Assembly: GCA_020161065.1 (NCBI GenBank)
Contig: JAIUPH010000037.1
Coordinates: 267,487-331,486 of the forward strand
DNA from: Pseudomonadota bacterium
GTDB lineage: Bacteria > Pseudomonadota > Gammaproteobacteria > Burkholderiales > Burkholderiaceae_C
Length of the DNA: 64,000 nucleotides
Direction of reading: 5' to 3'
The notes below the pieces were generated by a model. That model was not told the origin of the DNA and did no database searches. It saw only the letters and a list, made by a program, of their open reading frames with translations. Positions 38,897-48,355 of the stretch are shown one piece after another. Within the stretch, counting starts at the first letter, position 1. Each line of letters begins with the position of its first letter. Position numbers and translations under genes: made by a program.

Positions 38897-39673
38897 TTAG
38901 CGCACCTTCGCCAGAAAGGGCGCCATGAACGCCGCCGGCTCGCCGGTGGCGAAAGCGGCGGCGAACTCGTCGACGCCGCGCGTGATGGCGCTGTCGAGGT
39001 CGGTCTGCTGCCACTCGCGCAGCAGGCGCTTTTGCTGGCGCAGCACCTGCGGGCCCAGCGCGGCCAGGTGGCGGGCCATGCGCTGCACTTCGTCGTTCAG
39101 CCGTTCCTGCGGCACGACGGCGTCGACCAGCGACCATTGCAAGGCCTGCGCCGCGTCGATCGTGTCGCCGGTCAGCAGCAGCCAGCTGGCGCGGGCCTGG
39201 CCGATCAGCCGCGGCAGCAGCGCCGCGTGGATGATCGACGGGATGCCGACCTTCACCTCGGGCATGCCGAACTGCGCGCGGTTCGAGGCGATGCGCAGGT
39301 CGCAGGCCGCGGCCAGTTCCAGCCCGCCGCCCAGCGCCCAGCCGGGGATGCGCGCGATCACCGGCACCGGGCAATGGCGCACCGCCTCGCACAGGCCGCG
39401 CAGGCCGTCGATGAAGACGCGGGCGCTCTCGCGCGTCAGCGCGCTCATCTCCTTGATGTCGGCGCCGGCGACGAAGGCCTTGTCGCCGGCGCCGCGCAGC
39501 ACCACGACGCGCAGCGCGGGGGCGCGGCTCAAGCGCGCGAAGGCCTCGCGCAGGTCGGCGATGGCCCGCGTGCCGAGGATGTTCAGGCTGCCGGCATTGC
39601 GCACGCTGACGGTGGCGATGCCGGCGGCGTCGACGCTCACGTCGGCGTGCGGCAGGGCGGGGTGGTCGGCCAT
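38897..39673 (-). CDS. enoyl-CoA hydratase/isomerase family protein
   Basis: A 258-residue crotonase-fold protein. The oxyanion-hole segments are KAFVAGADIKEM (about 64-75) and IPGWALGGGLELAAACDLRIAS (split here over 107-129). The first catalytic Glu position in GGGLELAA is retained, and the second region reads GMPEVKVGIPSIIHAALLPRLIG. It is a stand-alone minus-strand gene at the edge of the catabolic region and may hydrate a side-chain enoyl-CoA. The precise substrate is unknown. Confidence 0.85.
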   Translation of the reverse strand: MADHPALPHADVSVDAAGIATVSVRNAGSLNILGTRAIADLREAFARLSRAPALRVVVLRGAGDKAFVAGADIKEMSALTRESARVFIDGLRGLCEAVRHCPVPVIARIPGWALGGGLELAAACDLRIASNRAQFGMPEVKVGIPSIIHAALLPRLIGQARASWLLLTGDTIDAAQALQWSLVDAVVPQERLNDEVQRMARHLAALGPQVLRQQKRLLREWQQTDLDSAITRGVDEFAAAFATGEPAAFMAPFLAKVR

Positions 39674-40063
39674 GTCGTCGTCTCCACGGCAAGGGGGTCG
39701 GCAGCGGTCCCGTTGAAGGCGTCGGGCGGGTGGCCGCCCGCTCCAAAGGGAGGGGGGCCGCGCCCGGCGCCGCCGCTATCTTGGCGGCCCAAGCGAGCAA
39801 TCGGCATCGAGGAGAACCCACATGGCCCTGCTTCGGCTGCGGCTGCAGGAACTGCGAATGAAGCACGGGCAATGGACGCCGGCCAATGGCGATGGCGATG
39901 GCGATGGCGACGGCGATGGCGTGCCGCCGGCCGCGGCCTGCGCCGCGCCGCCGGCGGCCGCGCGGCCGCCAGCGGCCATCGGCGGCGCGCTGCGCGCTGC
40001 CACGGGCCCCCTCACCAAAGGGTGGGGCAGCGGCGCGGCACGCTGCTTAAGGTAGCGGCCATC
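39674..40063. other. 390-bp gap without a supported gene
   Basis: The gap between two divergent enoyl-CoA hydratase genes holds a plausible RBS-ATG pair at 39822 (GAGGAG upstream). The reading frame from there encodes only a 77-residue low-complexity peptide with (DG)n from the hexanucleotide repeat and Ala/Pro runs, so it is not called as a gene. No promoter or RNA structure was recognised with confidence. Confidence 0.5.
39885..39920. repeat. hexanucleotide GGCGAT tandem repeat
   Basis: About six head-to-tail copies of GGCGAT, one with a C for T change. The 6-bp unit would not shift a reading frame. It lies in the gap before an enoyl-CoA hydratase gene. Confidence 0.75.
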
Positions 40064-40906
40064 ATGAGCGCCGAGGTGCTGATCGTCGAGAAGGTGGGCA
40101 AGACCGCGCTCATCACGCTGAACCGGCCGCGCTGCAAGAACGCGCTCGATGCCGCGTTGATGCAGGCGCTGCCGGGCGCCATCCGCGCCGTGCGGCAGGA
40201 TGCGTCGATCGCCTCGGTGGTGCTCACCGGCGCCGGCGGCGCCTTCTGCTCCGGCGTGCAGTTGGCGGCCCCGGGTGAAGATGGTGAAGAAGGTGCCGAT
40301 GTTTACGGCGGCAACGGCGCCGAGCAGTCCTTCGCCGGGCGCGAGCTGGTGCTCGATGCGCACCGCTGGCTCGGCGAGCTGGTCGATCTGGAAAAGCCCG
40401 TCGTCGCGGCGGTCGACGGCTTCGCTTTCGGCGCCGGCTTCTCGCTGGCGCTGGCGGCCGACTTCGTCATCGCTTCCGATCGCGCGCGCTTCGCGGCCGG
40501 CTTCGCGCGCATCGGCCTGGTGCCCGACCTGTCGCTGCTGCACGTGTTGCCGCGCCTGGTGGGCCTGGCGCGCGCCAAGGAGATTGCCTTCAGCGCGCGC
40601 GACATCGGCGCTGAAGAGGCGCTGCAGATGGGCCTGGTGCAGGCCGTGGTGCCGCCCGAGCAACTGGCCGTCGCTGCGCTGGCCTTCGCGCGCCGCTTCG
40701 ACGATGCGCCCACCGCGGTGCTGGGCATGACCAAGAGCATCCTCAACCGCGCGTTCGAAAGCGACCGCCATGCGCTGGCCCAGCTCGAAGCGGCGCTGCA
40801 AGGCCTGCTGGCCGGCAGCCGCTACCACGCGCAGGCGGTGCAGCGCTTCGTGGCGCGCGAGGCGCCGGCTTACGGCGGCGCGCCGCGCTTCGCCGCGGCG
40901 CGATGA
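40064..40906 (+). CDS. enoyl-CoA hydratase/isomerase family protein
   Basis: A 280-residue crotonase-fold protein. GGAFCSGVQLAAPG and VDGFAFGAGFSLALAADFVIAS mark the oxyanion hole; RFAAGFARIGLVPDLSLLHVLPRLVG follows in the region of the second acid/base. In the position of the first catalytic Glu there is Ser (GAGFSLAL) and the later Glu is Asp, suggesting an isomerase-like or otherwise altered reaction. It starts a plus-strand run leading into a thiolase 27 bp on. Confidence 0.85.
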   Translation: MSAEVLIVEKVGKTALITLNRPRCKNALDAALMQALPGAIRAVRQDASIASVVLTGAGGAFCSGVQLAAPGEDGEEGADVYGGNGAEQSFAGRELVLDAHRWLGELVDLEKPVVAAVDGFAFGAGFSLALAADFVIASDRARFAAGFARIGLVPDLSLLHVLPRLVGLARAKEIAFSARDIGAEEALQMGLVQAVVPPEQLAVAALAFARRFDDAPTAVLGMTKSILNRAFESDRHALAQLEAALQGLLAGSRYHAQAVQRFVAREAPAYGGAPRFAAAR

Positions 40907-40933
40907 CGTGACAACCTTCAACAGGAGCAAGGC

Positions 40934-42112
40934 ATGACAAGCAAAGTGGTGGTCGCCGGGGTCGGCATGATCCCCTTCAAGAAGCCCGGGCAGGCCGACG
41001 GCTACGCGGTGATGGGCGGGCAAGCCGTGCGCCTGGCGCTGGCCGATGCCGGCGTCGGCTTCCAGGCCATCCAGCAGGCCTATGCCAGCTACATCTACGG
41101 CGACTCCACCGGCGGCCAGCGCGTGCTGTACGACGTGGGCATGACGGGGCTGCCGATCTTCAACGTGCACAACAACTGCGCCAGCGGCTCGTCGGCGCTG
41201 TACCTCGCGCGCCAGGCCATCGCCAGCGGCGAGGCCGACGTGGTGCTCGCCTTCGGCTTCGAGCAGATGAACCCCGGCGCGCTGGTCAACCACTTCAGCG
41301 ACCGCGCCTCGCCGCTGGAGCTGTTCATGCAGCAGTGCGAAGGCCTGGCGCCGCCCGAGGTGCCGTCGGCGCTGCGCCTGTTCGGCGCCGCCGGGCGTGA
41401 GCACATGAAGCGCTTCGGCACGCCGCTGGAAAGCTTCGCCAAGATCCGCGCCAAGGCCAGCCGCCACGCCGCCAACAACCCGCTGGCGGTGTTCCGCAAG
41501 GTGGTCAGCACCGAGGAGGTGATGGCCGACCAGGTGATGTGGCCCGGCGTGATGACGCGGCTGATGGCCTGCCCGCCGACCTGCGGCGCCGCCGCCGCGG
41601 TGCTGTGCAGCGAGGCCTATGCCAATGCGCACGGCCTCGATGCGCGCGTGTGGATCGCCGGCCAGGCGCTGGCCACCGACGGCCCCGAGACCTTCAAGTC
41701 GGGCGACGCGCGCCACCTGGCCGGCTTCGGCATGTCGCGCGCCGCCGCCAAGCGCGTCTACGAGCAGGCCGGCGTCGGCGCCGACGATGTCGACGTGGTC
41801 GAGCTGCACGACTGCTTCGCCCACAACGAGCTGCTGACCTACGAGGCGCTGGGCCTGTGCCCCGAGGGCGGCGCGCAGAAGTTCATCGACGACGGCGACA
41901 ACACCTACGGCGGGCGCTACGTCGTCAACCCCTCGGGCGGCCTGCTGTCCAAGGGCCACCCGATCGGCGCCACCGGCCTGGCGCAATGCTTCGAGCTGGT
42001 GTCGCAACTGCGCGGCAGCGCCGAGCAGCGCCAGGTGGACGGCGCGCGCGTCGCGCTGCAGCACAACGTGGGCATCGGCGGCGCCGCGGTCGTCACGATG
42101 TACCGCGTCTGA
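40934..42112 (+). CDS. thiolase-superfamily protein, SCP-x/lipid-transfer type
   Basis: A 392-residue thiolase-like enzyme. The nucleophile Cys lies in FNVHNNCASGSSALY (residues about 75-89), the HDCFAHNE motif replaces the usual NEAF-type loop, and SKGHPIGATGLAQ is the third motif. This matches the SCP-x/non-specific lipid-transfer branch, whose members cleave branched or steroid-like beta-keto acyl-CoAs. The order with enoyl-CoA hydratases on either side suggests side-chain beta-oxidation of a bulky acyl chain. Confidence 0.87.
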   Translation: MTSKVVVAGVGMIPFKKPGQADGYAVMGGQAVRLALADAGVGFQAIQQAYASYIYGDSTGGQRVLYDVGMTGLPIFNVHNNCASGSSALYLARQAIASGEADVVLAFGFEQMNPGALVNHFSDRASPLELFMQQCEGLAPPEVPSALRLFGAAGREHMKRFGTPLESFAKIRAKASRHAANNPLAVFRKVVSTEEVMADQVMWPGVMTRLMACPPTCGAAAAVLCSEAYANAHGLDARVWIAGQALATDGPETFKSGDARHLAGFGMSRAAAKRVYEQAGVGADDVDVVELHDCFAHNELLTYEALGLCPEGGAQKFIDDGDNTYGGRYVVNPSGGLLSKGHPIGATGLAQCFELVSQLRGSAEQRQVDGARVALQHNVGIGGAAVVTMYRV

Positions 42113-42125
42113 AGCGAGGCGACCT

Positions 42126-43169
42126 ATGGGCAAGACGATTTCCGGCGCGCTGGTCCTGCTGGCCGTCGCCGCCGCGGGCGCCGGCGCGCAGCCGGTGGCG
42201 GGGACGGCCGCGCAGCCGGTCCCGGTCACGGTCGACAACTTCGTGCGCGCCGAGACCGACCGCTATTTCGCCGCCGCCGCATCCACCGGCTTCGGCAAGT
42301 TCTTCCACTACCGCGACTTCGCGCCGCTGGAGCAGGTGCGCGTCGTTCGCGTCAACCGCGACACGCTGTATTCGGTCGGCGTGTTCGACCTCGACGCCGG
42401 GCCGCTGACCGTCACGCTGCCCGACGCCGGCACGCGCTACCTGTCGCTGGTGGCGTACAACGAAGACCACGTCGCCTCGCCGGCGATCTACCGGCCGGGC
42501 CGCCACACCTTCAGCCGTGAACAGGTCGGCACGCGCTACGTTACGCTCGGCGTGCGCATCCTGTTCGACCCCGCCGATGCGGCCGATCGCGGCCGCGCCA
42601 ACGCGCTGCAGGACGCCATCGGCGTGCAGCAGGCCGCCAGCGGCCGCTTCGAGGTGCCGGCGTGGGACGCGGCGGGCCTGAAGCGCGTGCGCGACGCGCT
42701 GCTGGCACTGGGCCGCACGCTGCCCGACACGCGCCGCATGTTCGGCGGCCGCGAGCAGGTCGACCCCGTGCGGCATCTGATCGGCACCGCCATGGCCTGG
42801 GGCGGCAACCGCGAGGCCGATGCGCTGTACCTCAACGTCACGCCGGCGCGCAACGACGGCCAGACCGTCTACCGCCTGCGCGTGGCCGAGGTGCCGGTGG
42901 ACGGCTTCTGGTCGGTCAGCGTCTACGACGAAGCCGGCTGGTTCAAGCCCAATCCGTACCAGGCCTACACGCTGAACAGCGTGACGGCCAAGCGCGGCGC
43001 CGACGGCGCGGTGGACATCCAGTTCGGCGGCTGCGACGGCCGCACCGCCAACTGCCTGCCCACGCCGCCGGGGTGGAACTACATGGTGCGGCTGTACCGC
43101 GCGCGCGCCGAAGTGCTGGACGGCCGCTGGACCTTCCCCCAGGCGCAGGCGCAGGCGCTGCCGCGCTGA
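42126..43169 (+). CDS. DUF1254/DUF1214 domain exported protein
   Basis: A 347-residue protein with a signal peptide (GALVLLAVAAAGAGAQ). The DUF1254 part contains VVRVNRDTLYSVGVFDLDAGPLTVTLPD and YLSLVAYNEDHVA. The DUF1214 part includes DGFWSVSVYDEAGWFKPN and WNYMVRLYRARAEVLDGRW. The function of the family is unknown; it is abundant in degraders of hydrophobic compounds. It precedes a longer paralogue by 36 bp. Confidence 0.85.
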   Translation: MGKTISGALVLLAVAAAGAGAQPVAGTAAQPVPVTVDNFVRAETDRYFAAAASTGFGKFFHYRDFAPLEQVRVVRVNRDTLYSVGVFDLDAGPLTVTLPDAGTRYLSLVAYNEDHVASPAIYRPGRHTFSREQVGTRYVTLGVRILFDPADAADRGRANALQDAIGVQQAASGRFEVPAWDAAGLKRVRDALLALGRTLPDTRRMFGGREQVDPVRHLIGTAMAWGGNREADALYLNVTPARNDGQTVYRLRVAEVPVDGFWSVSVYDEAGWFKPNPYQAYTLNSVTAKRGADGAVDIQFGGCDGRTANCLPTPPGWNYMVRLYRARAEVLDGRWTFPQAQAQALPR

Positions 43170-43205
43170 AGCCGCTCCGGCCTAACCTTGGAAACGAGAC
43201 GACCC

Positions 43206-44618
43206 ATGTTTCACCGCATCGCTGCCTTTGCATCACTGCTCACCGCGCTGCTGCTGCCCGCAGCCGCCGGCGCGCAAGCCCCGTTGTCGGCCGACAAGGC
43301 ACGCGCGCTCGCCAAAGAGGCCTACATCTACGGCTACGCGCTGGTCGACCACTACCGCATCCAGTACTCGTACTTCGTCGACCAGGGCGGCCCCGAATAC
43401 AAGGGGCCGTGGAACCAGCTGTACAACACCGCGCGCGTCTACACGCCGGCCGACCGCGCCATCCAGTCGCCGAACTCCGACACGCCGTACTCCTTCATCG
43501 GCGCCGACCTGCGCGCCGAGCCGCTGGTGATCAGCGTGCCGGCGGTGGAGCCGGGCCGCTACTACTCGGCGCAGTTCGTCGACGCCTACACGCACAACTT
43601 CGCCTTCGTCGGCAGCCGCGCCACCGGCAACGGCGCCGGCCGCTTCCTGCTGGCCGGGCCGCGCTGGACGGGCGACAAGCCCGCCGGCGTCGACCGCGTG
43701 ATCCGCTCCGAGACCGAATTCGCCTACGTGATGTGGCGCACCCAGTTGTTCGGCCCGCAGGACATCGACAACGTGCGCAAGGTGCAGGCCGGTTACCGCG
43801 TGCAAACGCTGTCGGCCTACCTCGGCCAGCCGGCGCCGCCGGCCGCCGCCGCGGTCGACTTTCCGCGCCCGCTGACGGTGCCCGAGCAGCGCACGTCGCT
43901 GCGCTTCTTCGAGCTGCTGAACTTCGTGCTGCAGTTCTGCCCTCCGCACGCCAGCGAACAGGCGCTGCTGCAGCGGCTGGCAAGGCTGGGCGTCGGCCCC
44001 GGCCTGCACGTCGACGGACCGCAGCTGACGCCTGAATTGCGCGCCGCCGTCGAGGCCGGCATGGCCGACGCCTGGGTGGCGCTGGCCGCGCTGGACGCGC
44101 GCATGGCCAAGGGCGAGGCCACCAGCCGCGACCTCTTCGGCTCGCGCGAGCGGCTGCGCAACAACTACCTGTACCGCATGCGCGGCGCGTCGGGCGGCAT
44201 CTACGGCATGGACGCCGAAGAAGCGCTGTACCCGGTGTACTACGCCGACGCGGCCGGCCGCCCGCTCGACGGCAGCAAGCGCTATGCGCTGCGCTTCGCC
44301 CCCGGCCAACTGCCGCCGGCCAACGCCTTCTGGTCGCTGACGATGTACGAGCTGCCGCTGCGCAACCTGGTGGCCAACGCGATCGACCGCTACCTGATCA
44401 ATTCGCCGATGCTGCCGGCGCTCAAGCGCGACGCCGACGGCGCGATCACGCTCCACATCCAGCGCGAGTCGCCCGGCGCCGACCAGGAAAGCAACTGGCT
44501 GCCGGCGCCGCCGGGACCGTTCTTCGTCGCCTTGCGCCTGTACGGGCCCAAGCCCGAGGCCTTGAACGGCCAGTGGCAGCGGCCGCCGATGCAAATGGTC
44601 GACGGCGCCGGCCGCTGA
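43206..44618 (+). CDS. DUF1254/DUF1214 domain exported protein (long paralogue)
   Basis: A 470-residue exported protein with signal peptide (AAFASLLTALLLPAAAGAQ). DUF1254 segments are KEAYIYGYALVDHYR, IQSPNSDTPYSFIGADLRAEPL and VEPGRYYSAQFVDAYTHNFAFVG. The DUF1214 end has FWSLTMYELPLRNLV, the repeated-family IQRESPG and NWLPAPPGPFFVALRLYGPK. The ATG at 43206 is preferred to an upstream start without a signal sequence. Two such paralogues in tandem in a degradation region suggest a shared role with the hydrophobic substrate. Confidence 0.86.
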   Translation: MFHRIAAFASLLTALLLPAAAGAQAPLSADKARALAKEAYIYGYALVDHYRIQYSYFVDQGGPEYKGPWNQLYNTARVYTPADRAIQSPNSDTPYSFIGADLRAEPLVISVPAVEPGRYYSAQFVDAYTHNFAFVGSRATGNGAGRFLLAGPRWTGDKPAGVDRVIRSETEFAYVMWRTQLFGPQDIDNVRKVQAGYRVQTLSAYLGQPAPPAAAAVDFPRPLTVPEQRTSLRFFELLNFVLQFCPPHASEQALLQRLARLGVGPGLHVDGPQLTPELRAAVEAGMADAWVALAALDARMAKGEATSRDLFGSRERLRNNYLYRMRGASGGIYGMDAEEALYPVYYADAAGRPLDGSKRYALRFAPGQLPPANAFWSLTMYELPLRNLVANAIDRYLINSPMLPALKRDADGAITLHIQRESPGADQESNWLPAPPGPFFVALRLYGPKPEALNGQWQRPPMQMVDGAGR

Positions 44619-44647
44619 CGGCAAACGAACCGCTTGGAACCACGCCC

Positions 44648-45433
44648 ATGGCCCTGCATCACCTGCGGCTCGAGGTCTGCGACCGCGTCGCGACCGTCAC
44701 CATCCATCGCCCCGACAAAGGCAACGCGCTGGCGCCCGCCGTGCTGGACGAGATTGCCGCGCTGTTCGGCCAGCTCGCCACGCGCGACGACGTGAGCGTG
44801 ATCGTCTTCACCGGCGGCGAGCGCTACTTCTCCGCCGGCTTCGACCTCGACGAGATCCGCAAGCTGCAGCAGGTGTCCAACGAGGCCTACATCGCGCTGT
44901 TCCACCGCGCCTACCGGGCGGTGCTGTTCTGCCCGCAGCCGGTGATCGCCGCGGTCGGCGGCGCCGCCATCGCCGGCGGCTTCGACCTGACGATGATGTG
45001 CGACATCCGCTATGCCTCGACGCGCGCCAGGTTCGGCCAGCGCGAGGTGGTGCTGTCGCTGACGCCGATCATGGACCCGCTGTGGCGCATCATCGGCCTC
45101 GGCCGCGCCAAGGAGGTGGCGCTCAGCGGCCGCCTGTACGGCGCCGACGAGGCCGAGCGCATGGGCTACGTCAGCCGCGTCTTCCCCGAAGGGCAGTTGC
45201 TGGCGTCGGTGGCCGCCATCGCGCGCGACATGGCCGTGCACGACCGCCGCACGCTGGTGGAGACCAAGCGCTTGTCCAACCAGGTGCTGAACCAGGACCT
45301 CGACGGCGCGATGCGCCTGCAGGAGTGGCTGTTCCGCAGCTACATCGGGTCCGACGACAACCACCGCCGCATCGACGCGCTGCAGGCCACGCTGGCCGCC
45401 GCGCGCCGCCCGGCCTTGCAGGAGCCGACATGA
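44648..45433 (+). CDS. enoyl-CoA hydratase/isomerase family protein
   Basis: A 261-residue crotonase-fold protein with ERYFSAGFDLDEI and VGGAAIAGGFDLTMMCDIRYAS for the oxyanion hole. The usual first Glu of GGG(C/A)EL is Asp (GGFDLTM), and the second region reads FGQREVVLSLTPIMDPLWRIIG. It overlaps the alkylsulfatase gene by 4 bp, so it is expressed with it. Third family member of the region, with a clearly different active site. Confidence 0.85.
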   Translation: MALHHLRLEVCDRVATVTIHRPDKGNALAPAVLDEIAALFGQLATRDDVSVIVFTGGERYFSAGFDLDEIRKLQQVSNEAYIALFHRAYRAVLFCPQPVIAAVGGAAIAGGFDLTMMCDIRYASTRARFGQREVVLSLTPIMDPLWRIIGLGRAKEVALSGRLYGADEAERMGYVSRVFPEGQLLASVAAIARDMAVHDRRTLVETKRLSNQVLNQDLDGAMRLQEWLFRSYIGSDDNHRRIDALQATLAAARRPALQEPT

Positions 45434-47457
45434 CACGTTCTTACGCCACGGGCCTGGGCGCGGCCTGTCTCATGATGATGGCGCTGGCATCGGCGCCGGC
45501 CCAGGCGCAAGCCCAAGCGCAAGCGCAACCGCAATCGCAAGCGCAAACGCAAGCGCCAACACCAACCGCGGCCAAGCCCGCCGCGCCAGCCACCGCCACG
45601 CGCAACGCCGCGGTGCTGCAGCAACTGCCGTTCGCCGACCGTGCCGATTTCGAAGCCGCCAACCGCGGCCTGGTGGCGCGCTTCGAAGGCCTGGTGAAAG
45701 GCGACAGCGGCCAGCTGATCTGGGATTCGCATGCCTATGATTTCCTGCTGCAGGAGCAGGCGCCGGCCACCGCCAACCCGAGCCTGTGGCGGCAGGCGCA
45801 GCTCAATGCCGTGGCGGGGCTGTTCAAGGTCACCGACCGCGTCTACCAAGTGCGCGGCATGGACCTGGCCAACATGACGGTGATCGAAGGCGACAGCGGC
45901 CTCATCGTCATCGACCCGCTCACCTACGCCGAGACGGCGCGCGCCGCGCTGGCGCTGTACCGCCAGCATCGGCCACCGAAGCCGGTGCTGGCGGTGATCT
46001 ACTCGCACAGCCACGTCGACCACTTCGGTGGCGTGCGCGGCGTGGTCGACGAGGCCGACGTCTTGGCCGGCAAGGTGAAGATCATTGCGCCCGCCGGCTT
46101 CATGGAGCACGCGATCAGCGAGAACCTGTACGCCGGCACGGCGATGTTCCGCCGCGCCATGTACCAAAGCGGCGCCGCCGTGCCGCGCGGCGAACGCGGC
46201 CACCTCGACGCCGGTCTCGGCAAGGTGGCCCTGGTCGGCGGCACGGTGACGCTGATCGCGCCGACGCAAGCAATCGAGAAGGCCACCGAGTCGCACGTCG
46301 TCGACGGCGTCGCCATCGAGTTCCAGCTGACGCCCGACACCGAGGCGCCGTCGGAGATGAACGTCTACCTGCCGCAGCAGCGCGCGCTGGGCATGGCCGA
46401 GAACGCGGTGCGCATGATGCACAACATCCTGACGCCGCGCGGTGCGCTGGTGCGCGACGCCAAGGGCTGGTCGCGCTACCTCGACGCGAGCCTGCTGCGC
46501 TACGGCGAGCGCGCCGACGTGATGTTCACCCAGCACAGCTGGCCGACCTGGGGCGGCGAGGCCATCCGCACGCTGCTGGCCGACCAGCGCGACCTGTACG
46601 CCTTCATCCACGACCGCACGCTGCACCTGATGAACCAGGGGCTGACGCCCGACGAGATTGCGCAGGCCGTACCGCGGCTGCCCGGCACGCTGGACCGCCA
46701 GTGGTACGCGCGCGGCTACTACGGCACGCTGAGCTTCAACGTGCGCGCGGTGTACCAGCGCTACCTCGGCTTCTACGACGCCAACCCCGCGCACCTGGAC
46801 CCGCTGCCGCCGGTGCAGGCCGGCCAGCGCTACGTGGCGGCGATGGGCGGCGGCGCCAACGTGCTGGCCATGATGCGCGCGGCCATGGCGCAGGGCGACC
46901 ACCGCTGGGCCGTGCAGCTGGGCAACCACCTGGTGTTCGCCGAGCCGCAGAACGCCGCGGCGCGCGAGGCGCAGGCCGATGCCCTGGAACAGCTGGCCTA
47001 CCAGAGCGAATCGGCCATCTGGCGCAACATGTACCTCACCGGCGCCACCGAGCTGCGCCAGGGCGTGCCGGTGCCGTCGGGCCGCGTCACGGTCGACCTG
47101 GCCAAGGCGGCGACGCCGGCGATGTTCTTCGACTTCATGGCGATCCGGCTCGACGCCGACAAGGCGCAAGGCCACGACATGACGCTGAACTGGCGCTTCG
47201 ACGACCTCGACCAGTCGTTCGCGCTGACCTTGCGCAACGGCGTGCTGACGCAGCGCGAAGGCATGCAGCACGCCAAGGCCGACGCCACGGTGCGCATGAG
47301 CAAGGCGGTGCTCGACCGCATCAGCCTGCGCCAGCTCGACTTCGCCACCGCGCTGAAGCAGGGCGACATCCGCGTCGAAGGCCAGGCCGGCAAGCTGCCC
47401 GAGCTGCTGGGGCTGCTGGTCGCCTTCTCGCCGGCGTTCAACATCGTCACGCCTTGA
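45430..47457 (+). CDS. alkyl sulfatase, SdsA-type (metallo-beta-lactamase fold)
   Basis: A 675-residue secreted sulfatase that hydrolyses primary or secondary alkyl sulfates such as dodecyl sulfate. A signal peptide is followed by a Gln/Ala/Thr-rich low-complexity linker (about residues 26-55) encoded by short repeats. The catalytic MBL domain has HSHVDHFGG at 193-201; other pieces are APAGFMEHAISENLYAG and AVRMMHNILTPRGA. A helical dimerisation domain and a C-terminal SCP2-like domain (MLNWRFDDLDQSFAL type, from about 560) complete it. It begins within the stop of the enoyl-CoA hydratase gene. Confidence 0.92.
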   Translation: MTRSYATGLGAACLMMMALASAPAQAQAQAQAQPQSQAQTQAPTPTAAKPAAPATATRNAAVLQQLPFADRADFEAANRGLVARFEGLVKGDSGQLIWDSHAYDFLLQEQAPATANPSLWRQAQLNAVAGLFKVTDRVYQVRGMDLANMTVIEGDSGLIVIDPLTYAETARAALALYRQHRPPKPVLAVIYSHSHVDHFGGVRGVVDEADVLAGKVKIIAPAGFMEHAISENLYAGTAMFRRAMYQSGAAVPRGERGHLDAGLGKVALVGGTVTLIAPTQAIEKATESHVVDGVAIEFQLTPDTEAPSEMNVYLPQQRALGMAENAVRMMHNILTPRGALVRDAKGWSRYLDASLLRYGERADVMFTQHSWPTWGGEAIRTLLADQRDLYAFIHDRTLHLMNQGLTPDEIAQAVPRLPGTLDRQWYARGYYGTLSFNVRAVYQRYLGFYDANPAHLDPLPPVQAGQRYVAAMGGGANVLAMMRAAMAQGDHRWAVQLGNHLVFAEPQNAAAREAQADALEQLAYQSESAIWRNMYLTGATELRQGVPVPSGRVTVDLAKAATPAMFFDFMAIRLDADKAQGHDMTLNWRFDDLDQSFALTLRNGVLTQREGMQHAKADATVRMSKAVLDRISLRQLDFATALKQGDIRVEGQAGKLPELLGLLVAFSPAFNIVTP

Positions 47458-47491
47458 AGGCGCCGGCGCGGGCACTGCGCACAGAGCCAGC

Positions 47492-48187
47492 GTGAAGCCG
47501 CCGGTCGTCCACATCGAGGTGCCGGCGCGGCCGCGCAAGCGCCCGCGGCAGACGCGCTCGGTCGCGCTGGTGGAGGCGCTGAAGACCACCGGCCGCGCCA
47601 TCCTCGAACAGCAAGGCCGCGCCGCGCTGACGCTGGTGGAACTGTCGGAGCGATCGGGCGTCGCCGCCAGCTCGATCTACGAATACTTCCCGACCATCGA
47701 GTCGCTGGTCGCCGCGATCTACACCGACTACCGCAGCGAGTCGCGGCGCGACGTGCTGCGCCACATCGAGGCGCTGCCGCCGTCGACCGGGCTCTACGAA
47801 GGCCTGCTGTCGATGCTGCGCTTCGGCACGCAGGCGGTGCAGAAGTGGGCGCGGGTGGACCCGGCGTTCAACCTCAAGGCCACGTGGTTCGAAGAACTGG
47901 TGCGGCTGAACCTCGTCGAGTCGGAGAACTTCTGGTCGGCCGTCGCCATGCCGGCGCTGATGGAGAAGTTCGCCGCCGAGGTGCTGGTGCGCGACCGCGA
48001 GAAGGCCGCCTTCCTCGCCCACCACGTGCTGCTGGCCGTGCCGCGCGCCATCGTGCTGGGCCGCCCGCAGTACCTGGGCGAGGCCGACACGCCGGCGCTC
48101 ATCGCCCGCATGCTGCACGCGCTGCTGACCTCGGACCTTGGGCCCGCGCCCGCGGCGGACGCGGCGCCCGCAGCGGGTCCGGCGTGA
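47492..48187 (+). CDS. TetR/AcrR family transcriptional regulator
   Basis: A 231-residue regulator. The HTH is GRAALTLVELSERSGVAASSIYEYFPTIESL (written here across about 46-76), and an all-helical ligand domain follows. It starts with GTG at 47492, 34 bp behind the alkylsulfatase. It probably regulates the flanking catabolic genes. The tail is Ala/Pro-rich. Confidence 0.85.
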   Translation: MKPPVVHIEVPARPRKRPRQTRSVALVEALKTTGRAILEQQGRAALTLVELSERSGVAASSIYEYFPTIESLVAAIYTDYRSESRRDVLRHIEALPPSTGLYEGLLSMLRFGTQAVQKWARVDPAFNLKATWFEELVRLNLVESENFWSAVAMPALMEKFAAEVLVRDREKAAFLAHHVLLAVPRAIVLGRPQYLGEADTPALIARMLHALLTSDLGPAPAADAAPAAGPA

Positions 48188-48355
48188 TGGCCGACGGAAG
48201 GCGGAGTGAGCCCGCGGCAAGCCACCGGCAAAGCGCCAAGTTGCGTGGCGCGACAAGCACTTGGGCGGCGTCCGCGGCACACCGAATCCGGATAGGGAAA
48301 CGCGGCCTCGCTGCCTAGACTGAAGCCGTCGCCAGCATCGAAACGGTCGCTTCCC

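Noticed and set aside
39822-40055. A 77-codon ORF with a good ribosome-binding site
   Set aside because: The product is Ala/Pro/Asp-Gly low-complexity sequence from a repeat with no recognisable fold. It was left as a described gap.
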